Positions 8,250 to 20,942 of a stretch of 64,000 bases of DNA are shown piece by piece; the first letter of the stretch is position 1, and the number at the start of each line of letters is the position of its first letter. The notes below the pieces were generated by a model. The model made no database searches and was not told the DNA's origin. It worked only from the letters and a program-made list of their open reading frames with translations. Source of the stretch: Actinotalea sp. Marseille-Q4924 (GTDB lineage Bacteria; Actinomycetota; Actinomycetes; Actinomycetales; Cellulomonadaceae); assembly GCF_916618755.1 (NCBI RefSeq), contig NZ_CAKAKB010000001.1, positions 620,001 to 684,000 on the forward strand. The letters run 5' to 3'. The position numbers and the translations under genes are program-made.

Positions 8250-10790
8250 ATGGACACGCTCTTCTCCGACCTCCCGCTGGCCGGCGTCCCCCGCACCGCC
8301 GAGGGTCGCCTCCCGCGGGCGGTCCCGCCGCGCCCGACCGCCGACGACGACGCCCCGGGCCCGGCAGGTGACGCGCCGGCAGACGTCCCGGCGGGCACAG
8401 CCCAGGCCCGGGACACCGCACGTGCGGACTCGCTCCTCGAGGGCCTCAACACCGAGCAGCGCGAGGCGGTGCTGCACGCCGGCTCCCCGCTCCTCATCGT
8501 CGCGGGGGCGGGCTCCGGCAAGACGCGCGTCCTGACGCACCGGATCGCGCACAAGCTGGCGACGCACCAGGTGCGTCCGTCGGAGGTCCTGGCGATCACC
8601 TTCACGAACAAGGCCGCCGGCGAGATGCGCGAGCGCGTCGAGAGCATCGTCGGACCTGCGGCCCGCTCGATGTGGGTGTCGACCTTCCACTCGGCGTGCG
8701 TGCGCATCCTGCGGCGCGAGCACGCCGCGCTCGGCATGCGGTCGTCCTTCTCCATCTACGACTCGGCCGACTCCCAGCGTCTGCTGACGCTGGTAGCCCG
8801 CGAGCTGGACCTCGACATCAAGAAGTACCCCGCCCGGGCGCTCGCGTCGAAGATCTCCAAGCTCAAGGACGAGCTCGTCGACCCGGACACCTACGCGCAG
8901 AGCTCCGGGGCGGCGTCGGGGGAGGCGGACCAGTTCGACGCGGTCCTGTCCTCGGTCTACACGCGCTACCAGCAGCGGCTCCGGGCGGCGCACGCCCTGG
9001 ACTTCGACGACCTCATCATGACCACGGTGCACCTGCTGCAGGCGTTCCCGGAGGTCGCCGAGCACTACCGCCGGCGGTTCCGGCAGATCCTCGTCGACGA
9101 GTACCAGGACACCAACCACGCGCAGTACGTGCTGGTGCGGGAGCTCGCGGCGGCCGGCGAGCAGGGCGTGCCGGCGGAGCTGACCGTCGTCGGCGACGCG
9201 GACCAGTCCATCTACGCGTTCCGCGGCGCCACCATCCGCAACATCCTCGAGTTCGAGGCGGACTACCCGGACGCCCGCACGATCCTGCTGGAGCAGAACT
9301 ACCGGTCGACCCAGACGATCCTGTCCGCGGCGAACGCCGTCATCTCCCGCAACCCGGGTCGCAAGCCGAAGCGGCTGTGGACCGACTCCGGCGCCGGCCC
9401 GCAGATCGTCGGGTACGTCGCGGACAACGAGCACGAGGAGGCGCGGTTCGTCGCGGAGGAGATCGACCGCCTCGGGGACGCGGAGGGCGTGCGGCCGGGC
9501 GACGTCGCCGTCTTCTACCGGACCAACGCCCAGTCCCGGGCGCTCGAGGAGGTGCTCATCCGCGTCGGCCTGCCGTACAAGGTCGTCGGGGGCACGCGCT
9601 TCTACGAGCGCAAGGAGATCAAGGACGCCGTCGCGTACCTGCGCGCCATCGCGAACCCCGACGACGACGTCAACGTGCGCCGGGTGCTCAACACGCCCAA
9701 GCGCGGGCTCGGGGACCGGTCCGAGGCGATGGTCGCCGCGTTCGCCGAGCGGGAGCGCATCTCGTTCGGCGCCGCTCTCGAGCGGGCCGACGAGGCCCCG
9801 GGCGTGGGGACGCGCGCGGTCACGGGCCTGCGGGCGTTCGCCGAGCTCATGGCCGGCCTGCGGGACCTGGCAGCCTCCGGCGCCGGCCCCGCCGAGGTGC
9901 TCGGCGCGGTCCTGGACCGCACGGGCTACCTCGCCGACCTCCGCGCCAGCGACGACCCGCAGGACGGCACGCGCGTCGAGAACCTCGCCGAGCTCCACGC
10001 GGTCGCCACGGAGTTCGAGCAGGCCGAGCCGGACGGCGACCTCACGGACTTCCTCGAGCGCGTCTCGCTCGTCGCCGACTCCGACCAGATCCCGGACGTC
10101 CGTGAGGGCGAGGACGTCGAGGCGGCCGTCGCCGCCGCGCGGGAGCAGGGCGTCGTGACCCTCATGACGCTGCACACCGCGAAGGGGCTGGAGTTCCCCG
10201 TGGTCTTCGTGACCGGCTGGGAGGACGGGACGTTCCCGCACCTGCGCTCGCTGTCGGACCCCGACGAGCTCGCGGAGGAGCGGCGCCTCGCCTACGTCGG
10301 ACTGACGCGCGCCCGGCTCCGCCTCTACATCTCCCGCGCTGCCGTCCGGACGGCGTGGGGGGCCCCCAACGAGTTCCCCGCCAGCCGATTCCTCGACGAC
10401 GTCCCGGAGGAGCTCGTCGACTGGAAGCGCAAGGAGTCGAGCATGGCCGTCCTGCGGGCCGGCGGCAGCAGCGGGTGGGGGTCCGGTGCCTCGGCGTGGG
10501 GCAGCCGCGGCGGCTCCGGAGGATCGCGCCCGCGCCGGGACCTCGACAGCCCGGTCGTCACGCGCAAGGCCCTGCCCTCCACGGGCGCCACGTTCGGCTC
10601 GGCCACACCGCGGCCGGCCGGTGATGTCCCCTCTCTGGAGATCGGGGACAAGGTGACCCACGACGCCTACGGCATGGGGACCGTCGTCGCGGTCGAGGGC
10701 GCCGGGCCGAACGCCGTCGCGAAGATCGACTTCGGTGCGGACGGCACCAAGCGCCTCCTGCTGCGCTACTCGCCGGTCACCAAGCTCTGA
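8250..10790 (+). CDS. pcrA: ATP-dependent DNA helicase PcrA/UvrD
   Basis: A 3'-5' superfamily 1A helicase of 846 residues acting in nucleotide excision repair and in clearing proteins from DNA. After a disordered N-terminus, the Q motif (LNTEQREAV) and Walker A (AGAGSGKT, Lys91) open domain 1A. Motif II is VDEYQDTN, motif [16 protein letters not shown], motif IV EQNYRST, motif [15 protein letters not shown], and motif [11 protein letters not shown]. The C-terminus (about 720-846) has a Gly/Ser/Arg-rich linker and a Tudor-like tail ([14 protein letters not shown]) that binds RNA polymerase in relatives. Length and motif order are complete. The gene is monocistronic and ends at a strong hairpin. 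Confidence 0.95.
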   Translation: MDTLFSDLPLAGVPRTAEGRLPRAVPPRPTADDDAPGPAGDAPADVPAGTAQARDTARADSLLEGLNTEQREAVLHAGSPLLIVAGAGSGKTRVLTHRIAHKLATHQVRPSEVLAITFTNKAAGEMRERVESIVGPAARSMWVSTFHSACVRILRREHAALGMRSSFSIYDSADSQRLLTLVARELDLDIKKYPARALASKISKLKDELVDPDTYAQSSGAASGEADQFDAVLSSVYTRYQQRLRAAHALDFDDLIMTTVHLLQAFPEVAEHYRRRFRQILVDEYQDTNHAQYVLVRELAAAGEQGVPAELTVVGDADQSIYAFRGATIRNILEFEADYPDARTILLEQNYRSTQTILSAANAVISRNPGRKPKRLWTDSGAGPQIVGYVADNEHEEARFVAEEIDRLGDAEGVRPGDVAVFYRTNAQSRALEEVLIRVGLPYKVVGGTRFYERKEIKDAVAYLRAIANPDDDVNVRRVLNTPKRGLGDRSEAMVAAFAERERISFGAALERADEAPGVGTRAVTGLRAFAELMAGLRDLAASGAGPAEVLGAVLDRTGYLADLRASDDPQDGTRVENLAELHAVATEFEQAEPDGDLTDFLERVSLVADSDQIPDVREGEDVEAAVAAAREQGVVTLMTLHTAKGLEFPVVFVTGWEDGTFPHLRSLSDPDELAEERRLAYVGLTRARLRLYISRAAVRTAWGAPNEFPASRFLDDVPEELVDWKRKESSMAVLRAGGSSGWGSGASAWGSRGGSGGSRPRRDLDSPVVTRKALPSTGATFGSATPRPAGDVPSLEIGDKVTHDAYGMGTVVAVEGAGPNAVAKIDFGADGTKRLLLRYSPVTKL

Positions 10791-10851
10791 AGCACCGCTC
10801 GCAGCGGCGACCCGCCGCGCTCTCGGTGTGCCTTCGTCGGCCGTGCACCGA

Positions 10852-10887
10852 CGCCGAGACCGTGCCTCCAGGGGCACGGTCTCGGCG
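10852..10887. terminator. Bidirectional terminator between pcrA and the CHRD gene
   Basis: A perfect 15-bp stem (10852-10866 with 10873-10887) and 6-nt loop lie between convergent pcrA and the minus-strand CHRD gene. It can serve both. Confidence 0.8.
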
Positions 10888-10944
10888 CACAGGCACGGTG
10901 TCAGCGTGGGCCGGTGCGGGCGTCCGCACAGACAACCGTGCAGG

Positions 10945-11646
10945 TCAGCGCAGGATGCCGCAGACCGCCGGGTCGGTCGCCTCGGCGGGCAGGCTCGGGT
11001 CCAGCTCGCTGGCGCCCTCGTCGCTGAAGCTGTACATCCCGTCGCCGTCGTAGTCGACGCCGTGGATGACGAGGACGCCCTCACCGGCGCGGATCGCGTC
11101 GGCGATCTGCTTCGGCGTGCCCTCGCCACCGGCGTAGCCGGTGCCGGCCACCCGGGTGACGTTCATGTCTCCGCGCTGGTAGTGGTAGCTGCCGTCCTGC
11201 GCGACCGGGAACCGGTCCACGGCGAGAACGCTGGCGGGGGAGGTGTCGCCCGTGGTGGTCAGGGAGAGGACGACAGGGCCGTAGGCGGGCACGCCCTCGA
11301 CCGTGTTGATGCGGCCGTCGCCGTCGGCGTCGTCGAACAGGCCCGGGCACTCGTTGCGGGCGTCGTCGCCGTAGTGGATGTGCTGGGCGTGGGGGGCGTC
11401 CGGCGTGAGGCCGTGGGCGTGCACCTCGGCGGAGAGGATCTTCTGGTTGCGGACGACGACGGTCGCCGTGCCGTGCGCGCCGGAGCCGTTGAGCGCTGCG
11501 AGGTCCGCGTTGAGCGTGACCGTCTTGTCCTGGCCGCGGTTCCCCTCCTGCGGGTGGGCCAGGGCCGGGGTGGCTCCGACGAGAGCGACGGCGCAGAGAG
11601 CCGCCGCGGTGGTGCCGAGTCGTGCCGTGCCGTGTCGCTTGTTCAC
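10945..11646 (-). CDS. Secreted CHRD-domain protein with calcium-binding-type loops
   Basis: A 233-residue exported protein. The signal peptide ends near ALA-HP at about residue 30. The mature part starts with the CHRD pattern ([22 protein letters not shown], then EVHAHGL and HAQHIHYG), a beta-sandwich seen in many secreted bacterial proteins. Two Asp-rich loops, [13 protein letters not shown] and [14 protein letters not shown], look like dockerin/EF-hand calcium sites. The GTG at 11646 is selected because GAGGAG lies six bases upstream; the longer open frame is not supported. The function is unknown. Its histidines could bind metal. Confidence 0.75.
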   Translation of the reverse strand: MNKRHGTARLGTTAAALCAVALVGATPALAHPQEGNRGQDKTVTLNADLAALNGSGAHGTATVVVRNQKILSAEVHAHGLTPDAPHAQHIHYGDDARNECPGLFDDADGDGRINTVEGVPAYGPVVLSLTTTGDTSPASVLAVDRFPVAQDGSYHYQRGDMNVTRVAGTGYAGGEGTPKQIADAIRAGEGVLVIHGVDYDGDGMYSFSDEGASELDPSLPAEATDPAVCGILR

Positions 11647-11876
11647 TGTCTGCTCCTCGGTTCGACCGGGCGGGTGGGCCCCGCCGTCCCGTGAGGTTCG
11701 GAACCGGGAGTGGAGCAGATGGGTCGGATCGCCACGGATCCGTACAGATCGGCACGGTGGCGGCGAGGAGGCACGGCACAGGTGAGGATCGGGTGGCGCG
11801 GAGGCGCGCCGCCGCCGCCGCGGTTCTGCGGGAGACTGGGCGACAACGCCCATCCCACCGACGAGGAGTCACCACC

Positions 11877-12818
11877 GTGCCCCAGGGAACCGTCCGCTGG
11901 TTCGACGCCGACCGGGGGTTCGGCTTCCTCGACCTCGGAGGCGACGCCGAGGACCTGTTCGTGCACGCGTCCGAGATCCTCGGCGGCGACGGGACGCGGC
12001 TCCTCCGGGAGGGGCAGGTCGTCGAGTTCGAGGTGGGCGAGGGGGACCGCGGCCCGCAGGCGCGCCGCGTCCGGGTCACGGGCGACCAGGCCGTCGACGG
12101 GCCCCTGGGCGTGCTCGGCACCGTCAGCTGGTACGAGCCGACCAAGGGGTACGGCTTCATCGCCCCCGACGGTGGTGGCGCCGAGATCTTCGTGCACAGC
12201 TCGGCCATCGTGGGTGGCGGCGTGATCGTGGACGGGCAGCGCGTGGCGTTCCTGGTGGTGGAGGGGGAGAAGGGGCCGCAGGCGGACCACCTGCTGCCCC
12301 TCGGTGCGGAGGCTGCCCAGCAGGTCGTGGCGGCCGACGGGGCGGACGGCACCGTGTCCTTCTACGACGCGGAGAAGGGGTTCGGGTTCGCCACCCAGGA
12401 CTCCGGCGGGGAGGACGTCTTCGTCCATGCCCGCGCGCTGGCCGGAGGGCTGACCGAGCTGTCCGAGGGCGATCGCATCACCTTCGACGTCGCCGCGAGC
12501 GAGCGGGGGCTGCAGGCCCGCGACGTGCGGCTCGTGGGCGGTGCCGCGCGGCGGGGCGCTCCCACGGCGCCCGCCCGCGGCAGGTCGGGCCGCCAGGAGA
12601 CGTCCGGGGCGCCGGTGCGCGGCGGCGAGGGCGTCGTCGCGCGCTACGACGCCGACCGCGGCTTCGGCTTCATCGCCCCGGACGCGGGCGGCGCGGACCT
12701 GTTCGTGCACGTGTCGGTCGTGAAGGGCGCCCAGGCGCTGGAGGAGGGCGACCGGGTCCGGTACACGGTCCGTCAGGGCGATCGGGGACCGCAGGCGGAC
12801 CGCGTCGAACGGCTCTGA
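11877..12818 (+). CDS. Protein of four tandem cold-shock domains
   Basis: A 313-residue cytoplasmic nucleic-acid-binding protein made almost wholly of cold-shock domains at about residues 2-68, 79-140, 157-221 and 250-313. Each has an RNP1-like motif ([36 protein letters not shown]) and an RNP2-like motif ([28 protein letters not shown]), so all four appear able to bind single-stranded RNA or DNA. Each ends with a GxQA segment. A 28-residue basic linker separates domains 3 and 4. Usual bacterial CSPs have one domain of about 70 residues. GTG at 11877 follows GAGGAG by eight bases. The gene is divergent from the CHRD gene; a role as RNA chaperone is inferred. Confidence 0.9.
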   Translation: MPQGTVRWFDADRGFGFLDLGGDAEDLFVHASEILGGDGTRLLREGQVVEFEVGEGDRGPQARRVRVTGDQAVDGPLGVLGTVSWYEPTKGYGFIAPDGGGAEIFVHSSAIVGGGVIVDGQRVAFLVVEGEKGPQADHLLPLGAEAAQQVVAADGADGTVSFYDAEKGFGFATQDSGGEDVFVHARALAGGLTELSEGDRITFDVAASERGLQARDVRLVGGAARRGAPTAPARGRSGRQETSGAPVRGGEGVVARYDADRGFGFIAPDAGGADLFVHVSVVKGAQALEEGDRVRYTVRQGDRGPQADRVERL

Positions 12819-12891
12819 GCCGGACGGTGGTCCGGCGGCCGAGCCCGGCTCCCGCCATGCCCGCCCTCGCCGCGGGCACCGGCATCAGCCG

Positions 12892-13179
12892 TCACGTCAA
12901 CGATCGCTCGCCGGAGACGTCGTACTCCGCCACGGACGCGGCGAGGATGGCGGCGCTCTGCTCGTCGCTGGGTCCGCTCCCGCGGAACGTCTCCACGGCG
13001 GCTCGTGACACCCAGCGTTCGAAGACGTTGATGCGACCGGGGTCCAGGACGTCCGCCGCGAGGCTGAAGTCGAGGCAGCCGTCAGCGGCGCGGGCCTGGC
13101 GGACGACGTCGGCGCAGTCGGAGAGATAGGACTCCCGGACCGGGGGATCGACGACGAGGTGCCCGGCAACGATGATCAT
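12892..13179 (-). CDS. Antibiotic-biosynthesis-monooxygenase (ABM) domain protein
   Basis: A 95-residue protein with one ABM ferredoxin-like fold: IIVAGHLVVDP, then GCLDFSLAADV, and NVFERWVSRAAVETF. These proteins form dimers and act as small quinol oxygenases or unknown hydrophobic-molecule-binding enzymes. The substrate cannot be told from sequence. GAGGAAC precedes the ATG. It lies ahead of a minus-strand VOC gene but about 95 bp away. Confidence 0.8.
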   Translation of the reverse strand: MIIVAGHLVVDPPVRESYLSDCADVVRQARAADGCLDFSLAADVLDPGRINVFERWVSRAAVETFRGSGPSDEQSAAILAASVAEYDVSGERSLT

Positions 13180-13273
13180 CTGTTCCTCCGAGGGCGGTGG
13201 GTGGTCTCTGGCGGCGACGGGGCGGCTCGAGGTCGTGGCCGCGAGGTGGTCCGCCCGCGGCCGTTCGTGGTCC

Positions 13274-13666
13274 TCAGTCCGTGGCCGAGACGATCCAGAT
13301 GTGGTTGCCGTCCGGGTCCCGCAGGGCGAAGAGCAGTGGCGCCCCGGGCATCTGGTTCGGCGCCGGGTCCAGGTCGATGCCGCCGACGGAGCTGAGGCGC
13401 GCGTGCTCGGCGAGCACGTCCGGAACCTCGACGCCGATCGCCGAACCGCCCGGCGTCCCGCCCATGGGCGGGTTGAGGGCGAGCCGGGCGGTGGACCCGG
13501 GAGGGGCCACCTCGAGCCAGCGGTGCTCGCCGTCGGGGCCGAAGCGGGCGTCGCCGCGCAGCTCCCAGCCGAGCGTGTCCGTGTAGAAGGAGAGGGCGGC
13601 GTCCTGGTCGGACACGCCGAACATGGCGGTCGCGAGGGAGGCCTGCGGGGCAGGTGCGGTGGTCAT
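13274..13666 (-). CDS. VOC (glyoxalase/bleomycin resistance) family protein
   Basis: A 130-residue protein with the paired beta-alpha-beta-beta-beta units of the vicinal oxygen chelate fold. Visible landmarks are MFGVSDQDAALSFYTDTLGW at the start, GGSAIGVEVPDV in the middle and LRDPDGNHIWIV at the end, the typical final metal-binding strand. Members include dioxygenases, isomerases and resistance proteins, so the reaction is undefined. Both flanks hold short unrelated genes; 13180-13273 shows nothing further. Confidence 0.8.
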   Translation of the reverse strand: MTTAPAPQASLATAMFGVSDQDAALSFYTDTLGWELRGDARFGPDGEHRWLEVAPPGSTARLALNPPMGGTPGGSAIGVEVPDVLAEHARLSSVGGIDLDPAPNQMPGAPLLFALRDPDGNHIWIVSATD

Positions 13667-13756
13667 GCCTGGGTAGACCGAGCGCGGGCACGGAACTCAT
13701 CGGCCCGGGCAGCGCCGGTGCCCGCCGGCGCGCTGGCGTCGTCCCGGTGCGAGCGG

Positions 13757-13768
13757 TAGAACCGGTCC
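13757..13768 (+). promoter_or_regulatory. -10 element of a leaderless promoter for the second VOC gene
   Basis: TAGAAC at 13757-13762 is followed by six bases and then GTG at 13769. It matches the TANNNT-N6-NTG layout except at the last base. Confidence 0.45.
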
Positions 13769-14221
13769 GTGGCACTCAGCTGGAAGCTCGTGGTGGACAC
13801 CCGGGACGCGCCTGCGCTCGCGGACTTCTGGGCGGCGGCGCTCGGCTACGTGGTCGAGGACCCGAGCCGCCTCGTGGAGCAGCTCCTGGAGGCCGGCCAG
13901 GTACCCGCCGAGGTCGTCACCGAGCACGCCGGCATGCGTCTCTTCCGCGGCTACGCCGCGATCCGGCACCCTGACGACCCGTTCGACGAGACGAGCGGCA
14001 TCGGCCAGGGACGGAGGATCCTGTTCCAGGACGTGCCGGAGTCCAAGACCGTGAAGAACCGCCTCCACATCGACATCCATGGTGAGCGAGGCAGGCTGGA
14101 GGAGCTGGTCGGCCGCCTGGAGGGCCTCGGAGCCCGTCGCCTGCGCGAGATCGACGAGGGGCCTGTGGGCCACTGGTGGGTCATGACCGACCCCGAGGGC
14201 AACGAGTTCTGCGCGACCTGA
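13769..14221 (+). CDS. VOC-like (glyoxalase-like domain) protein
   Basis: A 150-residue protein of the glyoxalase-like type common in actinobacteria. It starts LSWKLVVDTRDAPALADFWA, has KNRLHIDIHG in the middle and ends MTDPEGNEFCAT, the family's usual closing strand. Metal ligands may be His in LHIDIH and Glu in EGNEF. The substrate is unknown. The start is supported by a -10 element six bases upstream. It is not co-oriented with the other VOC gene, so the two are probably independent. Confidence 0.8.
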   Translation: MALSWKLVVDTRDAPALADFWAAALGYVVEDPSRLVEQLLEAGQVPAEVVTEHAGMRLFRGYAAIRHPDDPFDETSGIGQGRRILFQDVPESKTVKNRLHIDIHGERGRLEELVGRLEGLGARRLREIDEGPVGHWWVMTDPEGNEFCAT

Positions 14222-14275
14222 GGGGGGCGCGCCCGAGCCGTCGCCTGTGACCGGCTTCACGCCCGGGCCGAGATA

Positions 14276-14312
14276 TCTCGATGTGAAGAGATCTTCGGGC
14301 GAGGGCTACCAT
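14276..14312 (+). promoter_or_regulatory. sucC promoter with inverted-repeat operator
   Basis: TCTCGA-TG-TGAAGA at 14276-14289 is an imperfect inverted repeat whose right half overlaps a possible -35. TACCAT at 14307-14312 is a good -10 with a 17-bp spacer. The repeat closely matches one at the icd promoter (28041), so a shared regulator of TCA genes is likely. The regulator is not identified. Confidence 0.55.
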
Positions 14313-14368
14313 CGCGGGGGCGACGCGGCCACGAACGGCCGGGGCCGATTCGACGGAAGGGCGACAGG

Positions 14369-15547
14369 GTGGACCTGTTCGAGTACCAGGCACGGGACGT
14401 CTTCGAGAAGCACGGGGTGCCCGTGCTGGGCGGCGTCGTGGCGACCACGCCGGAGGAGGCCCGCGCGGCGGCCGAGCAGCTCGGCGGTGGGACCGTCGTC
14501 GTCAAGGCTCAGGTCAAGACGGGTGGCCGCGGCAAGGCCGGCGGCGTCAAGCTCGCCCACTCGCCGCAGGAGGCGGAGGACCGCGCCCGCGAGATCCTCG
14601 GCATGGACATCAAGGGCCACACCGTCCACCGCGTCATGATCGCGGCCGGCGCGAAGATCGCCGAGGAGTACTACTTCTCCGTCCTGCTGGACCGCGCGGA
14701 GCGCCGCTACCTCGCGATGGCCAGCGTCGAGGGCGGGGTCGAGATCGAGCAGCTCGCCGTGGAGCGTCCCGAGGCGCTCGCCCGGGTCGCGGTCGACCCG
14801 CTGGTGGGCATCGACCAGGCGAAGGCCGAGGAGATCGTCGACGCGGCCGGCTTCGCCGAGGACATCCGCGACCAGGTCGTCGCGACGATCCAGAGGCTGT
14901 GGACCGTCTACGCGGAGGAGGACGCGACCCTCGTCGAGGTCAACCCGCTCGTCAAGACCGAGGACGGCCGCATCGTCGCCCTCGACGGCAAGGTGACGCT
15001 CGACGGCAACGCGGACTTCCGGCACCCCGACCACGCCGAGCTGGAGGACGCCGAGTCGGCGGACCCGCTGGAGGCGCAGGCCAAGGAGCACGACCTCAAC
15101 TACGTCAAGCTCGACGGCTCCGTCGGCATCATCGGCAACGGCGCCGGCCTGGTCATGAGCACGCTGGACGTGGTCGCCTACGCCGGTGAGGCGCACGGCG
15201 GCGTCGCGCCCGCGAACTTCCTCGACATCGGCGGCGGCGCCTCGGCCGAGGTCATGGCGGCCGGCCTCGACGTCATCCTCGGGGACCCGCAGGTCAAGAG
15301 CGTCTTCGTGAACGTCTTCGGCGGCATCACGGCGTGCGACGCCGTCGCCAACGGCATCGTCAAGGCGCTGGAGATCCTCGGCGACCACGCCACGAAGCCG
15401 CTCGTCGTGCGGTTGGACGGCAACAACGTCGCCGAGGGCCGCGCGATCCTGCGGGCCGCGAACCACCCGCTGGTCACCCTGGCCGACACCATGGACGGCG
15501 GCGCCGACAAGGCCGCCCAGCTGGCGTACGCCGCCGCGGCCGTCTGA
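14369..15547 (+). CDS. sucC: Succinyl-CoA synthetase (ADP-forming), beta subunit
   Basis: This subunit, with SucD, interconverts succinyl-CoA, ADP and phosphate with succinate, ATP and CoA in the TCA cycle. It has 392 residues, the usual length. It opens [19 protein letters not shown], with an ATP-grasp domain ([19 protein letters not shown]) and the C-terminal ligase domain with [19 protein letters not shown] and [16 protein letters not shown] at 14369 follows GGAAGGGCGACAG. The gene is the first of a two-gene operon with sucD, 30 bp downstream. The promoter carries an operator-like repeat shared with icd. Confidence 0.96.
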   Translation: MDLFEYQARDVFEKHGVPVLGGVVATTPEEARAAAEQLGGGTVVVKAQVKTGGRGKAGGVKLAHSPQEAEDRAREILGMDIKGHTVHRVMIAAGAKIAEEYYFSVLLDRAERRYLAMASVEGGVEIEQLAVERPEALARVAVDPLVGIDQAKAEEIVDAAGFAEDIRDQVVATIQRLWTVYAEEDATLVEVNPLVKTEDGRIVALDGKVTLDGNADFRHPDHAELEDAESADPLEAQAKEHDLNYVKLDGSVGIIGNGAGLVMSTLDVVAYAGEAHGGVAPANFLDIGGGASAEVMAAGLDVILGDPQVKSVFVNVFGGITACDAVANGIVKALEILGDHATKPLVVRLDGNNVAEGRAILRAANHPLVTLADTMDGGADKAAQLAYAAAAV

Positions 15548-15577
15548 GACCCCGAGCAGAGAAGAGAGAACAGACAG

Positions 15578-16465
<888 letters not shown>

Positions 16466-16485
16466 CCGTCCGTCCCCACGCGTCC

Positions 16486-16521
16486 CGACGGCGCCGTCCC
16501 CGCGAGGGTGCGGCGCCGTCG
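16486..16521 (+). terminator. Terminator of the sucCD operon
   Basis: An 11-bp perfect stem (CGACGGCGCCG at 16486-16496 with its complement at 16511-16521) encloses 14 bases. The stem sequence is almost the same as that of the mdh terminator at 30446. It also lies just downstream of the minus-strand hydrolase, so it can serve both. Confidence 0.75.
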
Positions 16522-16561
16522 TCGTCGTGGTTGCGTGGCGCGGCGGGACACGCGGCGGGGG

Positions 16562-17263
16562 TCACGCGGCGAGGAAGCGCCTGATGGTGTCGGCCGTGGC
16601 GTCGGGCCGTTCGAGCATGGGCAGGTGCCCGGTGTCGAGGTCCGCGCACCACGAGGCGTCGAGGCGCTCGGCGAACCGCTCCTGCAGGGGTGTCGGCAGC
16701 TCGCGGTCGCGGCTCGTGCGTACGTAGCCACGCCGGACGGGGAGGGGAGCTCGGGTGGTCCCGTCCCGGTAGAGGCGGGCCGACTCCGCGGTGAGGTCGG
16801 TGAGGAGGCGCTCCGTCGCCGTGCGGTCGAGACCCGCTGCGAGCCCACGCCGCACGGCGGAGTCCGGCGGTCGCGTCCCGGCGACCCGCATCGCCGCCCG
16901 GAGGACCCAGCGCTGCGGCGCGGGCATCGCCGACAGGAACGAGCCCCCGGGCCCGGGCACGACGGCGCACACGGCCAGCAGCGCGACGACGCGGTCGGGC
17001 AGCAACCGCGCGACCTCGGCGCCGACGAGACCGCCGGACGAGTGCGCGACGACGGCGAACCGACCCGGTGGGGCCGCGGCGACGGCGGCCTCGACGTAGT
17101 CGGGCAGCCGTGCGGTGGAGACCGGGGTCGGCCGCGCGGCCACCGTGGACGCGTGCGTGTCGGCCAGCGCGGCGCGCGTGCCGTCCCAGACCCACGCCGG
17201 GAGGCCTGCCCCGCTGACGAGCAGGACGGGGGGACGGACGGGCGGATGCGGTGACATGGTCAT
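16562..17263 (-). CDS. Alpha/beta-fold hydrolase
   Basis: A 233-residue hydrolase. It starts with the strand VLLVSGAGLPAWVWDG, which supplies the oxyanion loop, and has the nucleophile elbow AHSSGGLVG near residue 84. The likely catalytic acid lies in the region before LDTGHLPMLERPD near the C-terminus, whose His in DTGHLPM completes the triad. The substrate is unknown. The ATG at 17263 is preferred over a further upstream in-frame start, which would run into the divergent promoter. It is transcribed away from a WYL regulator, which may control it. Confidence 0.8.
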   Translation of the reverse strand: MTMSPHPPVRPPVLLVSGAGLPAWVWDGTRAALADTHASTVAARPTPVSTARLPDYVEAAVAAAPPGRFAVVAHSSGGLVGAEVARLLPDRVVALLAVCAVVPGPGGSFLSAMPAPQRWVLRAAMRVAGTRPPDSAVRRGLAAGLDRTATERLLTDLTAESARLYRDGTTRAPLPVRRGYVRTSRDRELPTPLQERFAERLDASWCADLDTGHLPMLERPDATADTIRRFLAA

Positions 17264-17286
17264 GCCAGCCAGCCTCGCGGCTCGCG

Positions 17287-17305
17287 ATGTCACCGGTATG
17301 TCACC
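17287..17305. promoter_or_regulatory. Direct repeat ATGTCACC in the hydrolase/WYL divergent region
   Basis: ATGTCACC occurs at 17287-17294 and again at 17298-17305, exactly 11 bp apart, in the 50-bp gap between two divergent genes. Such placement suits an operator for the WYL regulator acting on both genes. The assignment is inferred. Confidence 0.45.
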
Positions 17306-17313
17306 ATCTCCGT

Positions 17314-18009
17314 ATGAGCCGGACGGATCGCCTCTACGCACTGCGGGAGGAGCTGCGCAGAGCCGGGTCCGCGGGACGCAGCGCCGCCCGGCTGGCCGCC
17401 TCCCTCGACGTGAGCGTCCGGACCATCAAGCGCGACATCTCGACGCTGCAGCAGGGCGGCTTCCCCGTGTGGGCGCGTCCCGGCCCCGGCGGCGGCTACG
17501 TCGTCGACGCCGCGGCCACGCTCCCGCCGGTGAACGTGACCCCTGCCGAGGTGTCCGGTCTCGCCGCCGCGGTGGCCGCGCACCGCGGCCAGCCCTTCGA
17601 CAGCCACGCCCGCGCGGCGCTCGCGAAGATCCTCGACGTCATGGGACCGGACGCGCGACAGCGCGCCACCGCCCTGGGCGCCCGCCTGTGGATCGACGGC
17701 GTCGACGGCGGGACGCCCGCCCGGACGCGGCGTGCGGTGGAGCAGGCCCTCCAGGAGCGGCGCGTCCTGTCGCTCCGGTACGGCGACGGGCACGGCGGGG
17801 TCCGCGCCTCGACGGTCGACCCCGTGCTGCTCGCGCACACCCGGGGCGCGTGGTTCCTCGTGGGGCACTGCCGCTCCGACGACGCCCTCCGGTGGATCCG
17901 GCTCGACGAGATCCGGGCCGCCCACGTCACGTCGGTGCCCGCCAGGGACATCCCGCTCGAGGCCGTCGGCACGCCGCCGCCGACGGCCCACCCCGTCGCG
18001 GACCTCTGA
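17314..18009 (+). CDS. HTH-WYL transcriptional regulator (YafY-like)
   Basis: A 231-residue regulator. The N-terminal HTH_11 (residues 1-58) reads MSRTDRLYALREEL, then AARLAASLDVSVRTIKRDI. A linker leads to a WYL domain (about 145-220) with LQERRVLSLRYGDG, TVDPVLLAHTRGAWFLVGHC and IRLDEI, a fold that binds small ligands or nucleic acid. ATG at 17314 is chosen because the HTH starts there; an upstream in-frame ATG at 17251 lies inside the divergent hydrolase gene. It likely controls that hydrolase and itself. Confidence 0.88.
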   Translation: MSRTDRLYALREELRRAGSAGRSAARLAASLDVSVRTIKRDISTLQQGGFPVWARPGPGGGYVVDAAATLPPVNVTPAEVSGLAAAVAAHRGQPFDSHARAALAKILDVMGPDARQRATALGARLWIDGVDGGTPARTRRAVEQALQERRVLSLRYGDGHGGVRASTVDPVLLAHTRGAWFLVGHCRSDDALRWIRLDEIRAAHVTSVPARDIPLEAVGTPPPTAHPVADL

Positions 18010-18141
18010 GCCGGGCGACGGTGCGCCTCGCGGCGCGGACGCCGGTGCGCAGCCCGTCCTGAGAGGGGACGGGACGTTCGGGCTGTCCCGGCGCCACCGC
18101 GCGTGGTCCGATGGACGGAGGCGACCGGAGGAGCACGACGC

Positions 18142-20856
<2,715 letters not shown>

Positions 20857-20942
20857 CCCGCTCCGCCGTGTGAGCAGCGTCGCCCGCCGACACGCCCACC
20901 GCCCTGACCGGGGCTCCGCACGGCCCGGGGGACCATGACGGG

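Noticed and set aside
16466-16561. Possible small gene after sucD
   Set aside because: The interval is occupied by the terminator hairpin and shows no start with a ribosome-binding site.
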